Below are positions 55,801-63,413 of a DNA stretch of 64,000 nucleotides, piece after piece. A model generated the notes under the pieces. That model was not told the origin of the DNA, ran no database searches, and saw only the letters and a program-made list of their open reading frames with translations. Within the stretch, counting starts at the first letter, position 1; the number at the start of each line of letters is the position of its first letter. The position numbers were made by a program, and so were the translations under genes. This DNA is from Pseudomonas sp. BGI-2 (GTDB lineage: Bacteria; Pseudomonadota; Gammaproteobacteria; Pseudomonadales; Pseudomonadaceae). Location of the stretch: NCBI RefSeq assembly GCF_004310295.1, contig NZ_SISB01000030.1:1-64000 (forward strand). Reading direction: 5' to 3'.

Positions 55801-55992
55801 GGCCACGGTCGAGGCCATCACTTCAGGGCTCGCGCCAGGCAGGCTGGCCTGAACCACGATCACCGGGAAGTCCATCTGCGGCAACGGCGCCACTGGCAAC
55901 AGGCCGAAGCTCACGCCGCCCAGCAGCATGATCGCCAGGCTGAGCAACATGGTCGCGACCGGGCGCTTGATGAAAGGTCCGGACAGGTTCAT
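52885..55992 (-). CDS. muxC: RND multidrug transporter subunit MuxC (MdtC-like)
   Basis: 1035 residues, inner-membrane RND pump with 12 membrane segments and two large periplasmic loops. The N-terminus FIKRPVATMLLSLAIMLLGG, VDDAIVVLENISRHID in segment 4 and the segment 10 to 12 region (GVVKKNAILMIDLALQLERHQG) are typical. It is most like the C subunit of the heteromultimeric MdtBC/MuxBC pumps, which require both pump proteins. Overlapping start/stop codons couple it to muxB and opmB. Confidence 0.92.
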   Translation of the reverse strand: MNLSGPFIKRPVATMLLSLAIMLLGGVSFGLLPVAPLPQMDFPVIVVQASLPGASPEVMASTVATPLERSFGAIAGVNTMSSRSSQGSTRVILQFDLDRDINGAAREVQAAINASRNLLPSGMRSMPTYKKVNPSQAPIMVLSLTSDVLEKGQLYDLASTILSQSLSQVQGVGEVQIGGSSLPAVRIELEPQALNQYGVALDDVRNTIANANVRRPKGSVEDGQRLWQVQANDQLEKAKDYESLIIHYADGAALRLRDVAKVSDGVEDRYNSGFFNNDAAVLLVINRQAGANIIETVNEIKAQLPALQAVLPASVKLNLAMDRSPVIKATLHEAEMTLLIAVALVILVVFLFLGNFRASLIPTLAVPVSLVGTFAVMYLYGFSLNNLSLMALILATGLVVDDAIVVLENISRHIDKGVSPMKAAYLGAQEVGFTLLSMNVSLVAVFLSILFMGGIVESLFREFSITLAASIVVSLVVSLTLTPMLCARWLKPHTPGQENRLQRWSQRANEWMVGKYATSLDWVLRHRRLTLLSLFVTVGVNVALYVVVPKTFMPQQDTGQLIGFVRGDDGLSFSVMQPKMEIFRRAVLKDDAVQSVAGFIGGTNGTNNAFMLVRLKPIKERNISAQKVIERLRKEMPKVPGAQLMLMADQDLQFGGGREQTTSQYSYILQSGDLGDLREWYPKVVTALKALPELTAIDAREGRGAQQVTLIVDRDQAKRLGVDMDMVTSVLNNAYSQRQISTIYDSLNQYQVVMEVNPKYAQDPITLKQVQVITADGARIPLSTIAHYENSLEDDRVSHEGQFASESLSFDMADGVTVEQGTAAIERAIAKVGLPESVIAKMAGTADAFAATQKSQPWMILGALVAVYLVLGVLYESYIHPLTILSTLPSAGVGALLSIYALGGEFSLISLLGLFLLIGVVKKNAILMIDLALQLERHQGLEPLESIRSACLQRLRPILMTTLAAILGALPLLLSRAEGAEMRQPLGLTIIGGLIFSQVLTLYTTPVVYLYLDKLRHRFNKWRGVRTDAALETPL

Positions 55993-58900
55993 GGCTGCTC
56001 TACCGCTACCGCGGCTTCAGACTTGCGGCCCCAGCGCCGACCAAGACGATCGAAATACAGATAGATCACAGGTGTGGTGAACAGTGTCAGTACCTGACTC
56101 ACCAACAAACCGCCGACCATCACCAGGCCCAACGGCTGGCGCAACTCCGCGCCGGAACCGGTGGCCAGCATCAACGGCACCGCACCAAACAATGCAGCCA
56201 GCGTGGTCATCAGAATCGGTCGGAAACGCAGCAACGCCGCTTGATAGATCGCTGTTTCCGGGTCCATGCCCTGATTGCGTTCAGCGTCGAGGGCAAAGTC
56301 GATCATCATGATCGCGTTCTTTTTCACGATGCCGATCAGCAGAATGATGCCGATGATCGCGATCATCCCCAGGTCATTGCCGCTTAACAGCAACGCCAGC
56401 AAGGCGCCGACCGCCGCCGAGGGCAAGGTCGAGAGAATGGTGATCGGATGGATGTAGCTCTCGTAGAGCACGCCGAGCACGATGTACATAGTCACCACCG
56501 CCGCCAGAATCAGCAGCAAGGTGCTCGACAACGAGGCCTGGAACGCCTCGGCTGCGCCTTGGAACTGAGTCTGCACACCAATCGGCATGCCGATGTCTTT
56601 CTGCACCTGATCAATGATTTCCACCGCATGCCCCAGCGCCACGCCGGGTGCCAGGTTGAAGGACATCATCACCGCGGGGAACTGGCCGATGTGAGTGATC
56701 GCCAGTTGCGCCTGACGCTCCTCGATGTGCGCCAGGCTGGACAGGCGTACTTGCCCGCCATCGGTGGTCTTGACATGAATCTGGTTCAACGCATCCGGGC
56801 CGATCTTCTCGCCGGACTGCGATTGCAGCACCACGCGGTACTGGCTGGCCTGGGTGTAAATGGTGGAAATCTGCCGCTGGCCGAAGGCGTCGTACAGCGC
56901 ATCGGTGATGTTCGACACCGACACACCGACCCGTGACGCCGCATCGCGGTCGATCACCAGATAGACCTGCAGGCCCTTGTCCTGCAGGTCGCTGGCGACG
57001 TCGGTCAATTCCGGCCGCTGCGCCAGCGCTTCCACCAGACGCCCGCTCCAGAGGCTGAGCAACTCGGAATCCGGCGATGACATGCTGAACTGGTATTGCG
57101 TGCGGCTGACCCGGTCTTCGATGGTCAGGTCCTGCACCGGCTGCATGAACAGGCGAATGCCGACCAGCTTGTCCAGTTCCGGTTGCAGGCGGGCAATCAC
57201 CTCAGTGGCGCTCAGGTCACGGTTGCTGTGGGACTTGAGGTTGATCAGCAGGCGGCCGCTGTTCAGCGTCGAGTTGTCACCGTCGATGCCGATGTAAGAC
57301 GACAGGCTTTGCACCGCAGGATCGGCCAGGATCACCTTGGCCAGTTCCTGCTGACGCTCGCTCATCGCCGCAAAGGAAATCGACTGCGGCGCCTCGGAAA
57401 TGCCCTGGATAACGCCCGTGTCCTGCACCGGGAAGAAGCCCTTCGGCACTACCATATAAAGGACAACGGTCAGCGCCAAGGTGCCGATAGCCACCAGCAG
57501 CGTCAGTGGTTGATGCTTGAGAACCCACTTTAACTTGCGCCCGTAAGCCGCGATCATCCAATCAATTGTGGCGCCGCTGGCGCGGTAGAACCGGCCCTGT
57601 TCCTCTTCCTTGGGTTCACGCTTGAGCAACCGTGCGCACATCATCGGCGTCAGGGTCAGCGATACCACCAGGGAAATCAGGATCGCCACCGCCAGGGTGA
57701 TGGCGAATTCGCGGAACAGGCGCCCCACCACGTCAGCCATGAACAGCAGCGGAATCAGCACCGCGATCAGCGACAGGGTCAGGGAAATCAGGGTGAAACC
57801 GATCTGCTTGGCACCCTTGAGCGCAGCATTGAGGGGACTTTCCCCTTCTTCGATAAATCGGGAGATGTTTTCCAGCATCACGATCGCATCGTCCACTACA
57901 AAACCGGTGGCGATGGTCAGGGCCATCAAGGTCAGGTTATTGACCGAGAAACCGGCGAGGTACATCACGCCGAAGGTGCCGATCAGCGACAGCGGCACAG
58001 CCACCGAGGGAATGATCGTGGCGCTGGCCCGACGCAGGAACAGGAACGTCACCATGACCACCAATGCGATGGCGATCAGCAATTCGTGTTGCACGTCGGT
58101 GACGGAGGCGCGGATGGTCTGGGTGCGGTCGGTGAGGACCGTGACGTCGAGGCCGGCCGGCAGGTTGTCGGTGATGCTCGGCAGCAGGGCCTTGATCCGG
58201 TCGACTACCTCGATAACGTTGGCGCCGGGCTGACGCTGAATGTTCAGCAGCACCGCCTGGTTTTCATTGGCCCACGCCGCCAGCCGCTCGTTCTCGGCAC
58301 CGTCGACAATCTCGGCCACGTCCTTGAGGCGCAACGGTGCGCCGTTGGCGTAGGCCAGGATCAGGTTGGCGTAATCCTTGGGCGAGGTCAGTTGATCGTT
58401 GGCATCGAGCATCGACACCCGGGTCGGGCCGTCGAAATTGCCCTTGGGCTGGTTGACGTTGGACGCGCCGATCAGGGTGCGCACATCCGACAGGTTCAAG
58501 CCATTGGCCGCCAGGGCTTCAGGGTTGACCTTGATCCGCACCGCCTGACGCTGGCCACCAGCGATGCTGACCATGCCGACGCCGCTGATCTGGGCGATTT
58601 TCTGCGCCATGCGCGTGTCGACCAGGTCATTGAGCTTGGGCAACAGCATGGTTTTGGAGGTGATGGCCAGGGTCAGCACCGGGGTGTCCGCCGGGTTGAC
58701 CTTGTTGTACACCGGCGGCGCCGGCAGGTCCTTGGGCAGCAGATTGGTCGCGGCGTTGATCGCGGCCTGCACCTGCTGCTCGGCAACGTCCATATTGATG
58801 TCGAGGCTGAAACGCAGGGTCAGCACCGAAGCGCCGCCGGAGCTGGTCGACGCCATCTGGGTCAGGCCGGGCATCTGCCCGAATTGACGCTCCAGCGGCG

Positions 58901-59093
58901 CGGTCACGGCGCTGGTCATGACATCCGGGCTGGCGCCGGGATACAGCGTCATGACGCGAATGGTCGGGTAATCCACCTGAGGCAATGCTGACACCGGCAG
59001 CAGCCGATAGGCGATCACGCCGGCCAGGATAATGGCCAGCATGCTCAGCGTGGTGGCGACCGGGCGAAGGATGAACAGCCGCGAGATGTTCAT
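55989..59093 (-). CDS. muxB: RND multidrug transporter subunit MuxB (MdtB-like)
   Basis: 1034 residues, paralogous to MuxC (FILRPVATTLSMLAIILAG at the start; VVDDAIVMLENISRFIEEG; GIVKKNAIMMIDFALDAERNQG). The DD pair of the proton-relay segment 4 is present. In P. aeruginosa MuxABC-OpmB exports novobiocin, aztreonam, macrolides and tetracycline; the same range is only inferred here. The start codon overlaps the muxA stop. Confidence 0.92.
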   Translation of the reverse strand: MNISRLFILRPVATTLSMLAIILAGVIAYRLLPVSALPQVDYPTIRVMTLYPGASPDVMTSAVTAPLERQFGQMPGLTQMASTSSGGASVLTLRFSLDINMDVAEQQVQAAINAATNLLPKDLPAPPVYNKVNPADTPVLTLAITSKTMLLPKLNDLVDTRMAQKIAQISGVGMVSIAGGQRQAVRIKVNPEALAANGLNLSDVRTLIGASNVNQPKGNFDGPTRVSMLDANDQLTSPKDYANLILAYANGAPLRLKDVAEIVDGAENERLAAWANENQAVLLNIQRQPGANVIEVVDRIKALLPSITDNLPAGLDVTVLTDRTQTIRASVTDVQHELLIAIALVVMVTFLFLRRASATIIPSVAVPLSLIGTFGVMYLAGFSVNNLTLMALTIATGFVVDDAIVMLENISRFIEEGESPLNAALKGAKQIGFTLISLTLSLIAVLIPLLFMADVVGRLFREFAITLAVAILISLVVSLTLTPMMCARLLKREPKEEEQGRFYRASGATIDWMIAAYGRKLKWVLKHQPLTLLVAIGTLALTVVLYMVVPKGFFPVQDTGVIQGISEAPQSISFAAMSERQQELAKVILADPAVQSLSSYIGIDGDNSTLNSGRLLINLKSHSNRDLSATEVIARLQPELDKLVGIRLFMQPVQDLTIEDRVSRTQYQFSMSSPDSELLSLWSGRLVEALAQRPELTDVASDLQDKGLQVYLVIDRDAASRVGVSVSNITDALYDAFGQRQISTIYTQASQYRVVLQSQSGEKIGPDALNQIHVKTTDGGQVRLSSLAHIEERQAQLAITHIGQFPAVMMSFNLAPGVALGHAVEIIDQVQKDIGMPIGVQTQFQGAAEAFQASLSSTLLLILAAVVTMYIVLGVLYESYIHPITILSTLPSAAVGALLALLLSGNDLGMIAIIGIILLIGIVKKNAIMMIDFALDAERNQGMDPETAIYQAALLRFRPILMTTLAALFGAVPLMLATGSGAELRQPLGLVMVGGLLVSQVLTLFTTPVIYLYFDRLGRRWGRKSEAAVAVEQP

Positions 59094-60406
59094 GCGCCGC
59101 CCTTTTTCGCCTTGTCGGTGGTCGCCGGCTCAGTCGAGCTGGCCGCCGATTTACCTTGCAGGTGGCCGGTCGGGGTGGTCGGTACGTCCTTGGTGTCGTT
59201 GACCACTTCCACTTCGCTGCCTTCCTTCAGGCGGTCAGTGCCTTCCAGGACAACGCGATCTCCGGGAGCCAGGCCTTCGGTAATCACGGTGTTTTCGCCG
59301 TCACTGGCGCCGACTTTCAACTGACGGATCGCGACTTTCTTGTCGCCGTCCAGGGCGTAGACGAAGGTGCCGTTGGTGCCGAACTGAATCGCTGCCGAAG
59401 GCGCGAGCACTACGTCTTTCAAGGTGTCGGCCAGCAAGTGGACGTTGACGAACTGGTTGGGGAACAGCGCCTGATCACGGTTCTCGTAGCGCGCCTTGAA
59501 TTTCAGGGTGCCGGTGGTGACGTCAATCTGGTTGTCCAGGCTCTGCAACACGCCGGTGGCCTGCAACTTGGTGTCGCCACGGTCCCAGGCTTCGGCGGGC
59601 AGTTTGGCGCCAGTACGGTAGCGCGCCAGCACGACGTCGAGGCTGTTTTCCGGCAAGGTGAAGGCGACACTGATCGGTTGGGTCTGGGTGATGATCGCCA
59701 ACGCCGTGGTGTCGTTGGCGGCCACCAGGTTGCCGACGTCCAGTTGTCGCAGGCCCACACGCCCGGCAATCGGGGCGCGGATCTTGGTGAATTCGAGATT
59801 GAGCTTAGCGTCGTTGACCGCCGCCTGATTGGTCTTGACCGTGCCCTGGTACTGACCGACCAGTGCTTCGGCGGTGTCCAGGGTTTGCTTGGCGATACTG
59901 TCTTCCTTGAACAGACCACGATAACGCTCGACATCGACCTGAGCGTTTTTCAGTTGCGCCTGGTTCTGCAGCAGCGTGCCTTCGGCCTGAAGCAAAGCGT
60001 TCTGGTAAGGGCGCGGATCGATTTCAGCCAGCAGTTCGCCAGCCTTGACCATCTGCCCTTCTTCGAAGGAGATCTTCATCAGTTCGCCGCCAACGCGGCT
60101 GCGCACATTAATGGTGTTCAGCGCAGTCACCGTGCCCAGCGCCTTGTAGTACAGCGGAAAATCCCCCTTGACCGCCAGCGCCACCCGCACCGGGATCGGT
60201 CCGGTCGCCCCGCCGAAGCCCGGACGCATCCCCCCCGGCTTGCCGGTGTGGCCGGCCACGGCTTTGGGCGCAGCACCGTCCTTTTGGGCAGTGCCGGCGG
60301 GCCAGAATTTCCAGCACAGGCCAGCGATGACCAACAAGACAAGCAGGCCGGGGAGCCAGCGACGAGGATTACGGGAAACGGAGGATTGCATGGAATGATC
60401 AACCAT
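59090..60406 (-). CDS. muxA: RND periplasmic adaptor MuxA (MdtA-like)
   Basis: 438 residues. There is one N-terminal membrane anchor (WLPGLLVLLVIAGLCWKFW), then the membrane-fusion-protein architecture: barrel/lipoyl half motifs (GTVTALNTINVRSRVGGEL, GQMVKAGELLAEIDPRPYQ), a coiled-coil hairpin (about 120-190), the second lipoyl half (IRAPIAGRVGLRQLDVGNLV) and the beta-barrel (LFPNQFVNVHLL). Start choice between 60406 and the in-frame ATG at 60391 is open, since neither has a strong Shine-Dalgarno. It is the first gene of muxABC-opmB. Confidence 0.9.
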   Translation of the reverse strand: MVDHSMQSSVSRNPRRWLPGLLVLLVIAGLCWKFWPAGTAQKDGAAPKAVAGHTGKPGGMRPGFGGATGPIPVRVALAVKGDFPLYYKALGTVTALNTINVRSRVGGELMKISFEEGQMVKAGELLAEIDPRPYQNALLQAEGTLLQNQAQLKNAQVDVERYRGLFKEDSIAKQTLDTAEALVGQYQGTVKTNQAAVNDAKLNLEFTKIRAPIAGRVGLRQLDVGNLVAANDTTALAIITQTQPISVAFTLPENSLDVVLARYRTGAKLPAEAWDRGDTKLQATGVLQSLDNQIDVTTGTLKFKARYENRDQALFPNQFVNVHLLADTLKDVVLAPSAAIQFGTNGTFVYALDGDKKVAIRQLKVGASDGENTVITEGLAPGDRVVLEGTDRLKEGSEVEVVNDTKDVPTTPTGHLQGKSAASSTEPATTDKAKKGGA

Positions 60407-60849
60407 TGGGCGCGTGGGCTTCTTCTACAGGAGGCTGAACGATAAGCACTGGCGGGTATTAAGCAAAGCGGCTTTACCGGCAATTTACCTTCGGCTTACG
60501 TAACAGGAGGTTTATCTAAGACACTGAAGCACAAATGAAAACGGCCTGGACAGAGGGGGCGTTCTCAGTTAATTACCCCGCCGCGCCGGGTCTGCTGTTG
60601 TGCAGGGCAAGGCGCGAGAAGCGTGGTTTGGTCATTCCAAATAAGCTTCGAGCAACGCAGCCCTGCACAACAGCAGGCCCGGCCCTTCGGGTTGTGCCTT
60701 AAAGCGGGCCAGCCTGCGTTGCAGGCCTTGGAAAGGGAACAACCATTCCCTGCGGCCTACGCCTTGCCTGGCCCGCTTTAAGGCGACAACGCGGAGGGGA
60801 AATTAACTGAGAATGCCCCCTCAGGCCGTTAACAATTGTAATGCTTTAC
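60407..60849. other. Intergenic region between tpx and muxA
   Basis: About 440 bases without a gene. The first ~130 bases before muxA are the likely promoter and leader region. The remainder is filled by the inverted-repeat element at 60540-60830. The end of tpx lies right behind it. Confidence 0.6.
60540..60830. repeat. ~290-bp inverted-repeat element with two internal hairpins
   Basis: Outer arms AACGGCCTG...TTCTCAGTTAATT (left) and AATTAACTGAGAA...CAGGCCGTT (right) are complementary apart from a short insertion. Inside are two further perfect or near-perfect pairs: CCGGGTCTGCTGTTGTGCAG with CTGCACAACAGCAGGCCCGG, and GTTGTGCCTTAAAGCGGGCC with GGCCCGCTTTAAGGCGACAAC. The structure resembles a miniature inverted-repeat element with a three-way folded form. 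No target duplication is evident. Confidence 0.75.
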
Positions 60850-61350
60850 TTATTTCAGAACGGCAAGTGCCGCTTCGTAGTTCGGTTCTTCAGCGATTTC
60901 CTTGACCAGTTCGCTGTGCAGAACGTTGTCGTTTTCGTCCAGCACAACGACGGCACGGGCAGTCAGGCCTTTGAGTGGACCGTCAGCGATGGCAACACCG
61001 TAGTTCTCGATGAACTCGGCACCGCGCAGGGTCGACAGGTTTTGCACGTTTTCCAGGCCTTCGGCGCCGCAGAAGCGCGCTTGAGCGAACGGCAGGTCAG
61101 CGGAGATGCACAGCACCACGGTGTTGGCGATGTCGTTGGCCTGGGCGTTGAACTTGCGCACCGAAGTGGCACAGGTCGGGGTGTCGACGCTTGGGAAGAT
61201 GTTCAGCACTTTGCGCTTGCCGGCGAAGTTCGCCAGGGTCACGTCGGACAGATTGCCGGCAACCAGGGAAAAGGCTGGCGCCTTGGAACCGGCTTGAGGC
61301 AGTTGGCCGTTGACTTGAACCGGGGAGCCTTTAAGAGTGACTTGAGCCAT
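60850..61350 (-). CDS. tpx: Thiol peroxidase Tpx
   Basis: 166 residues, atypical 2-Cys peroxiredoxin. The peroxidatic cysteine is C60 in FPSVDTPTCATSVRKF, and the resolving cysteine is C94 in FAQARFCGAEGLENV. Length is the family standard. It reduces H2O2 and alkyl hydroperoxides with thioredoxin, in the cytoplasm or periplasm depending on the species; no signal peptide is visible here. The ATG at 61350 has GGAGTC-like sequence upstream on its strand, and the longer open frame runs through a REP doublet and is rejected. It is a single-gene unit. Confidence 0.95.
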   Translation of the reverse strand: MAQVTLKGSPVQVNGQLPQAGSKAPAFSLVAGNLSDVTLANFAGKRKVLNIFPSVDTPTCATSVRKFNAQANDIANTVVLCISADLPFAQARFCGAEGLENVQNLSTLRGAEFIENYGVAIADGPLKGLTARAVVVLDENDNVLHSELVKEIAEEPNYEAALAVLK

Positions 61351-61482
61351 GAACGGAGTCCTTCTGACGTTATTGTGGAGAATTTTGAAGAGGCCGAAGT
61401 TAACCACGAAATGGTCCGACGACCTATGCCCGGATACAAATTGTGATGTCTCGTCGCACACATTGGATACAAACCAAATCCG

Positions 61483-61573
61483 GTGTAGGAGCGAGGCTTG
61501 CCCGCGAAGAACGGTAACGCGGTCAGCTTGTTGCAACGAGGCGCTCCCTTCGCGGGCAAGCCTCGCTCCTACG
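61483..61573. repeat. REP doublet (REPIN-like)
   Basis: GTGTAGGAGCGAGGCTTGCCC and the complementary GGGCAAGCCTCGCTCCTAC are separated by about 45 bases upstream of tpx. Both arms match the copies at 6718 and 12048 almost exactly. Confidence 0.88.
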
Positions 61574-61617
61574 GGTCGGGTTCAGGCCAGCAACCGCAGC
61601 ATATTGCGGTGCCGCGC

Positions 61618-61758
61618 CTAGATGATCCGGCGCAAATACGCATTCACCAGCAGCGCCTCTGTTAATGCACCATCGATCACCGAATTCGTCACACAGTCGA
61701 AATACAGCGTACCGCCCTCTCCCGCCTCCACCCGGTCTTCATGACGAAAGGCAGCCAT
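61618..61758 (-). CDS. Possible small protein, 46 residues
   Basis: A minus-strand frame from the ATG at 61758 to TAG at 61618-61620 encodes 46 residues with natural-looking composition (MAAFRHEDRVEAGEGGTLYF, GALTEALLVNAYLRRII). There is no strong ribosome-binding site. It could be a genuine small gene or the tail of a lost one. I do not recognise it. Confidence 0.35.
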   Translation of the reverse strand: MAAFRHEDRVEAGEGGTLYFDCVTNSVIDGALTEALLVNAYLRRII

Positions 61759-61848
61759 CGCCACTACATTTCACCCATCGCCTGTCGATTCAGGCCACGG
61801 TTGTTCGACTACACAGTAAATCACCCACCCTCCAGCGGAGACAAGACC

Positions 61849-62274
61849 ATGCGATTCATGATCATTGTAAAAGCCAGCCAGGAATCCGAGGCCGGCGTGA
61901 TGCCCAGCGAAGAGCTGATGGCTGCGATGGGCAATTACAACGAGGAACTGACCAAGGCCGGCATCCTTATCGACTGTGACGGCCTACACCCCAGCAGCAA
62001 GGGCGCCCGGGTGCGTTTCTCGGGTGAAAAGCGCACAGTCATCGACGGCCCGTTCGCCGAAACCAAGGAGCTGATCGCCGGTTTTTGGCTGTGGGAAGTG
62101 AAGTCGAAAGAGGAAGCGATCGAGTGGGTCAAACGCTGCCCCAATCCGATGCCGGGCACCGATGCGGAGATCGAGATCCGCCCGATATACAGCGCGGAAG
62201 ATTTCGCGGCGCTGTTGACTCCGGAACTGCGCGAGCAGGAAGAGCGGGTGCGCGAGCAGATGAAAAAGCGCTGA
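61849..62274 (+). CDS. YCII-related domain protein
   Basis: 141 residues. It begins MRFMIIVKASQESEAG and contains EELMAAMGNYNEELTKAGIL, VIDGPFAETKELIAGFWLWEV and CPNPMPGTDAEIEIRPI, the DGPF/GxxxI-type pattern of YCII (DGPF domain) proteins, a ferredoxin-like dimeric fold. Such genes often sit beside ECF sigma factors (sigma-70 SigJ-type), but none is seen here. AGCGGAGA precedes the ATG. The function of the family is not established. Confidence 0.85.
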   Translation: MRFMIIVKASQESEAGVMPSEELMAAMGNYNEELTKAGILIDCDGLHPSSKGARVRFSGEKRTVIDGPFAETKELIAGFWLWEVKSKEEAIEWVKRCPNPMPGTDAEIEIRPIYSAEDFAALLTPELREQEERVREQMKKR

Positions 62275-62611
62275 ATATTTCAGGTACGTAACCGTCCAGA
62301 GCCACCGCATTATCGTTCTTCGCGGGCAAGTCGGACCGCCGCACCGCTCGCTCCTACATAAGCGAAGCTTGCCAGCAGTGGTTTCTTACATCCATCACCC
62401 AAACCCCTGATTCGCATTAACTTTTTAGTACACAAAAAAAACACCGAAAACTTGTACAAAAGTCCAAAGATCCCCCCTTCCGACTGGCGAACCCGGCGTT
62501 AGCTGCTAACTTCAACAGACGTGTCCTACAGGCTTGATAGGAAAGGGCTTACGCAGTAACGGCCGCCAAGTGCCGAGTCGTCCATACGAGCCACGAAGGA
62601 ACGGGGGAGTC
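62275..62611. other. Intergenic gap before the beta-barrel gene
   Basis: A partial REP-like palindrome (TTCTTCGCGGGCAAG with degenerate partner) lies at 62316-62360. An AT-rich stretch with an A8 tract at about 62435-62442 follows and is probably the promoter region for the next gene. No gene is supported. Confidence 0.5.
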
Positions 62612-63403
62612 ATGTCGATAAGAACAGGAACATGCGCCGTGTTGTTGGCGGCATGGTTTGCGCCTGTCGTTTGTGCCCTGGCGGACAACGCCGATACGGC
62701 CAACAAAAGTAACAACCCGCTGAACCTGGCACCCGGTGCCAACCTTCAGGACTACTACACGCCCAAGCTTTACGACAGCGGTGCCCACACCAACGATCTC
62801 TTGATGCGCGGCACGCTGCCGATTGCACCCGGAGACTTCATCGGTGTGCCGCAATTGCTGCGCGCCACCGTGCCGATCAGCACGCGCCCCGACCCGCATG
62901 GCGGCTACAGCACCGGCGAAGGTGATCTGAACGTCTTCGATATCTTCTTGCTCAAGACCGAGGGTGTGCAGTTGGGCATCGGCCCGCAAATCACTGCACC
63001 CACCGCCGATCAGCACGAACTGGGCACCGGCAAATGGCAGGCCGGCCTGGCCGCCATAGCGATTGATGCATCGCCGCGCGGTTTGCTCGGCGCACTGGTG
63101 CAGTATCAAAGCTCCTTCGCCGGCGACCATGACCGTGCCCACGTTGAAACCGCGACGCTGCAACCTTTCATCATTCATAACCTGGACAAGGGCTGGTACC
63201 TGCGCTCGACCGGTACCTGGACCTTCGACCTGAAGAACGACACCCATTACATCCCACTCGGTTTGGGTGGCGGCAAGGTCTGGAAATCCGGGTCCAATAT
63301 CCTCAATGCCTTTATCGAACCGCAGTGGACCGTGGAGCGCAAAGGCGATGGCCTGCCTCAGTTCACGCTGTTCGCCGGGATCAACGTCACGTTCGGTAAA
63401 TAA
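62612..63403 (+). CDS. Putative outer-membrane beta-barrel protein
   Basis: 263 residues with a Sec-type signal peptide (CAVLLAAWFAPVVCALA). The mature part alternates strands (VPQLLRATVPISTRP, FDIFLLKTEGVQLGIGPQI, WYLRSTGTWTFDL) and ends FTLFAGINVTFGK with a phenylalanine near the C-terminus, consistent with a barrel. It resembles proteins often labelled MetA-pathway phenol degradation or neuromedin-U-like, for which no firm role is known. The ATG at 62612 has GGGGGAG upstream. It is followed after 10 bases by a DUF1254 gene, and the two form a small operon of exported proteins. Confidence 0.75.
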   Translation: MSIRTGTCAVLLAAWFAPVVCALADNADTANKSNNPLNLAPGANLQDYYTPKLYDSGAHTNDLLMRGTLPIAPGDFIGVPQLLRATVPISTRPDPHGGYSTGEGDLNVFDIFLLKTEGVQLGIGPQITAPTADQHELGTGKWQAGLAAIAIDASPRGLLGALVQYQSSFAGDHDRAHVETATLQPFIIHNLDKGWYLRSTGTWTFDLKNDTHYIPLGLGGGKVWKSGSNILNAFIEPQWTVERKGDGLPQFTLFAGINVTFGK

Positions 63404-63413
63404 GGACTTTTCT

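Larger units (their letters stand above)
61351..61848. other. Intergenic region between tpx and the YCII gene
   Basis: About 500 bases. It holds the tpx promoter region (61351-61480, including AT-rich DNA near 61370-61445), a REP doublet and a possible 46-residue minus-strand frame. Nothing else is supported. Confidence 0.5.
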
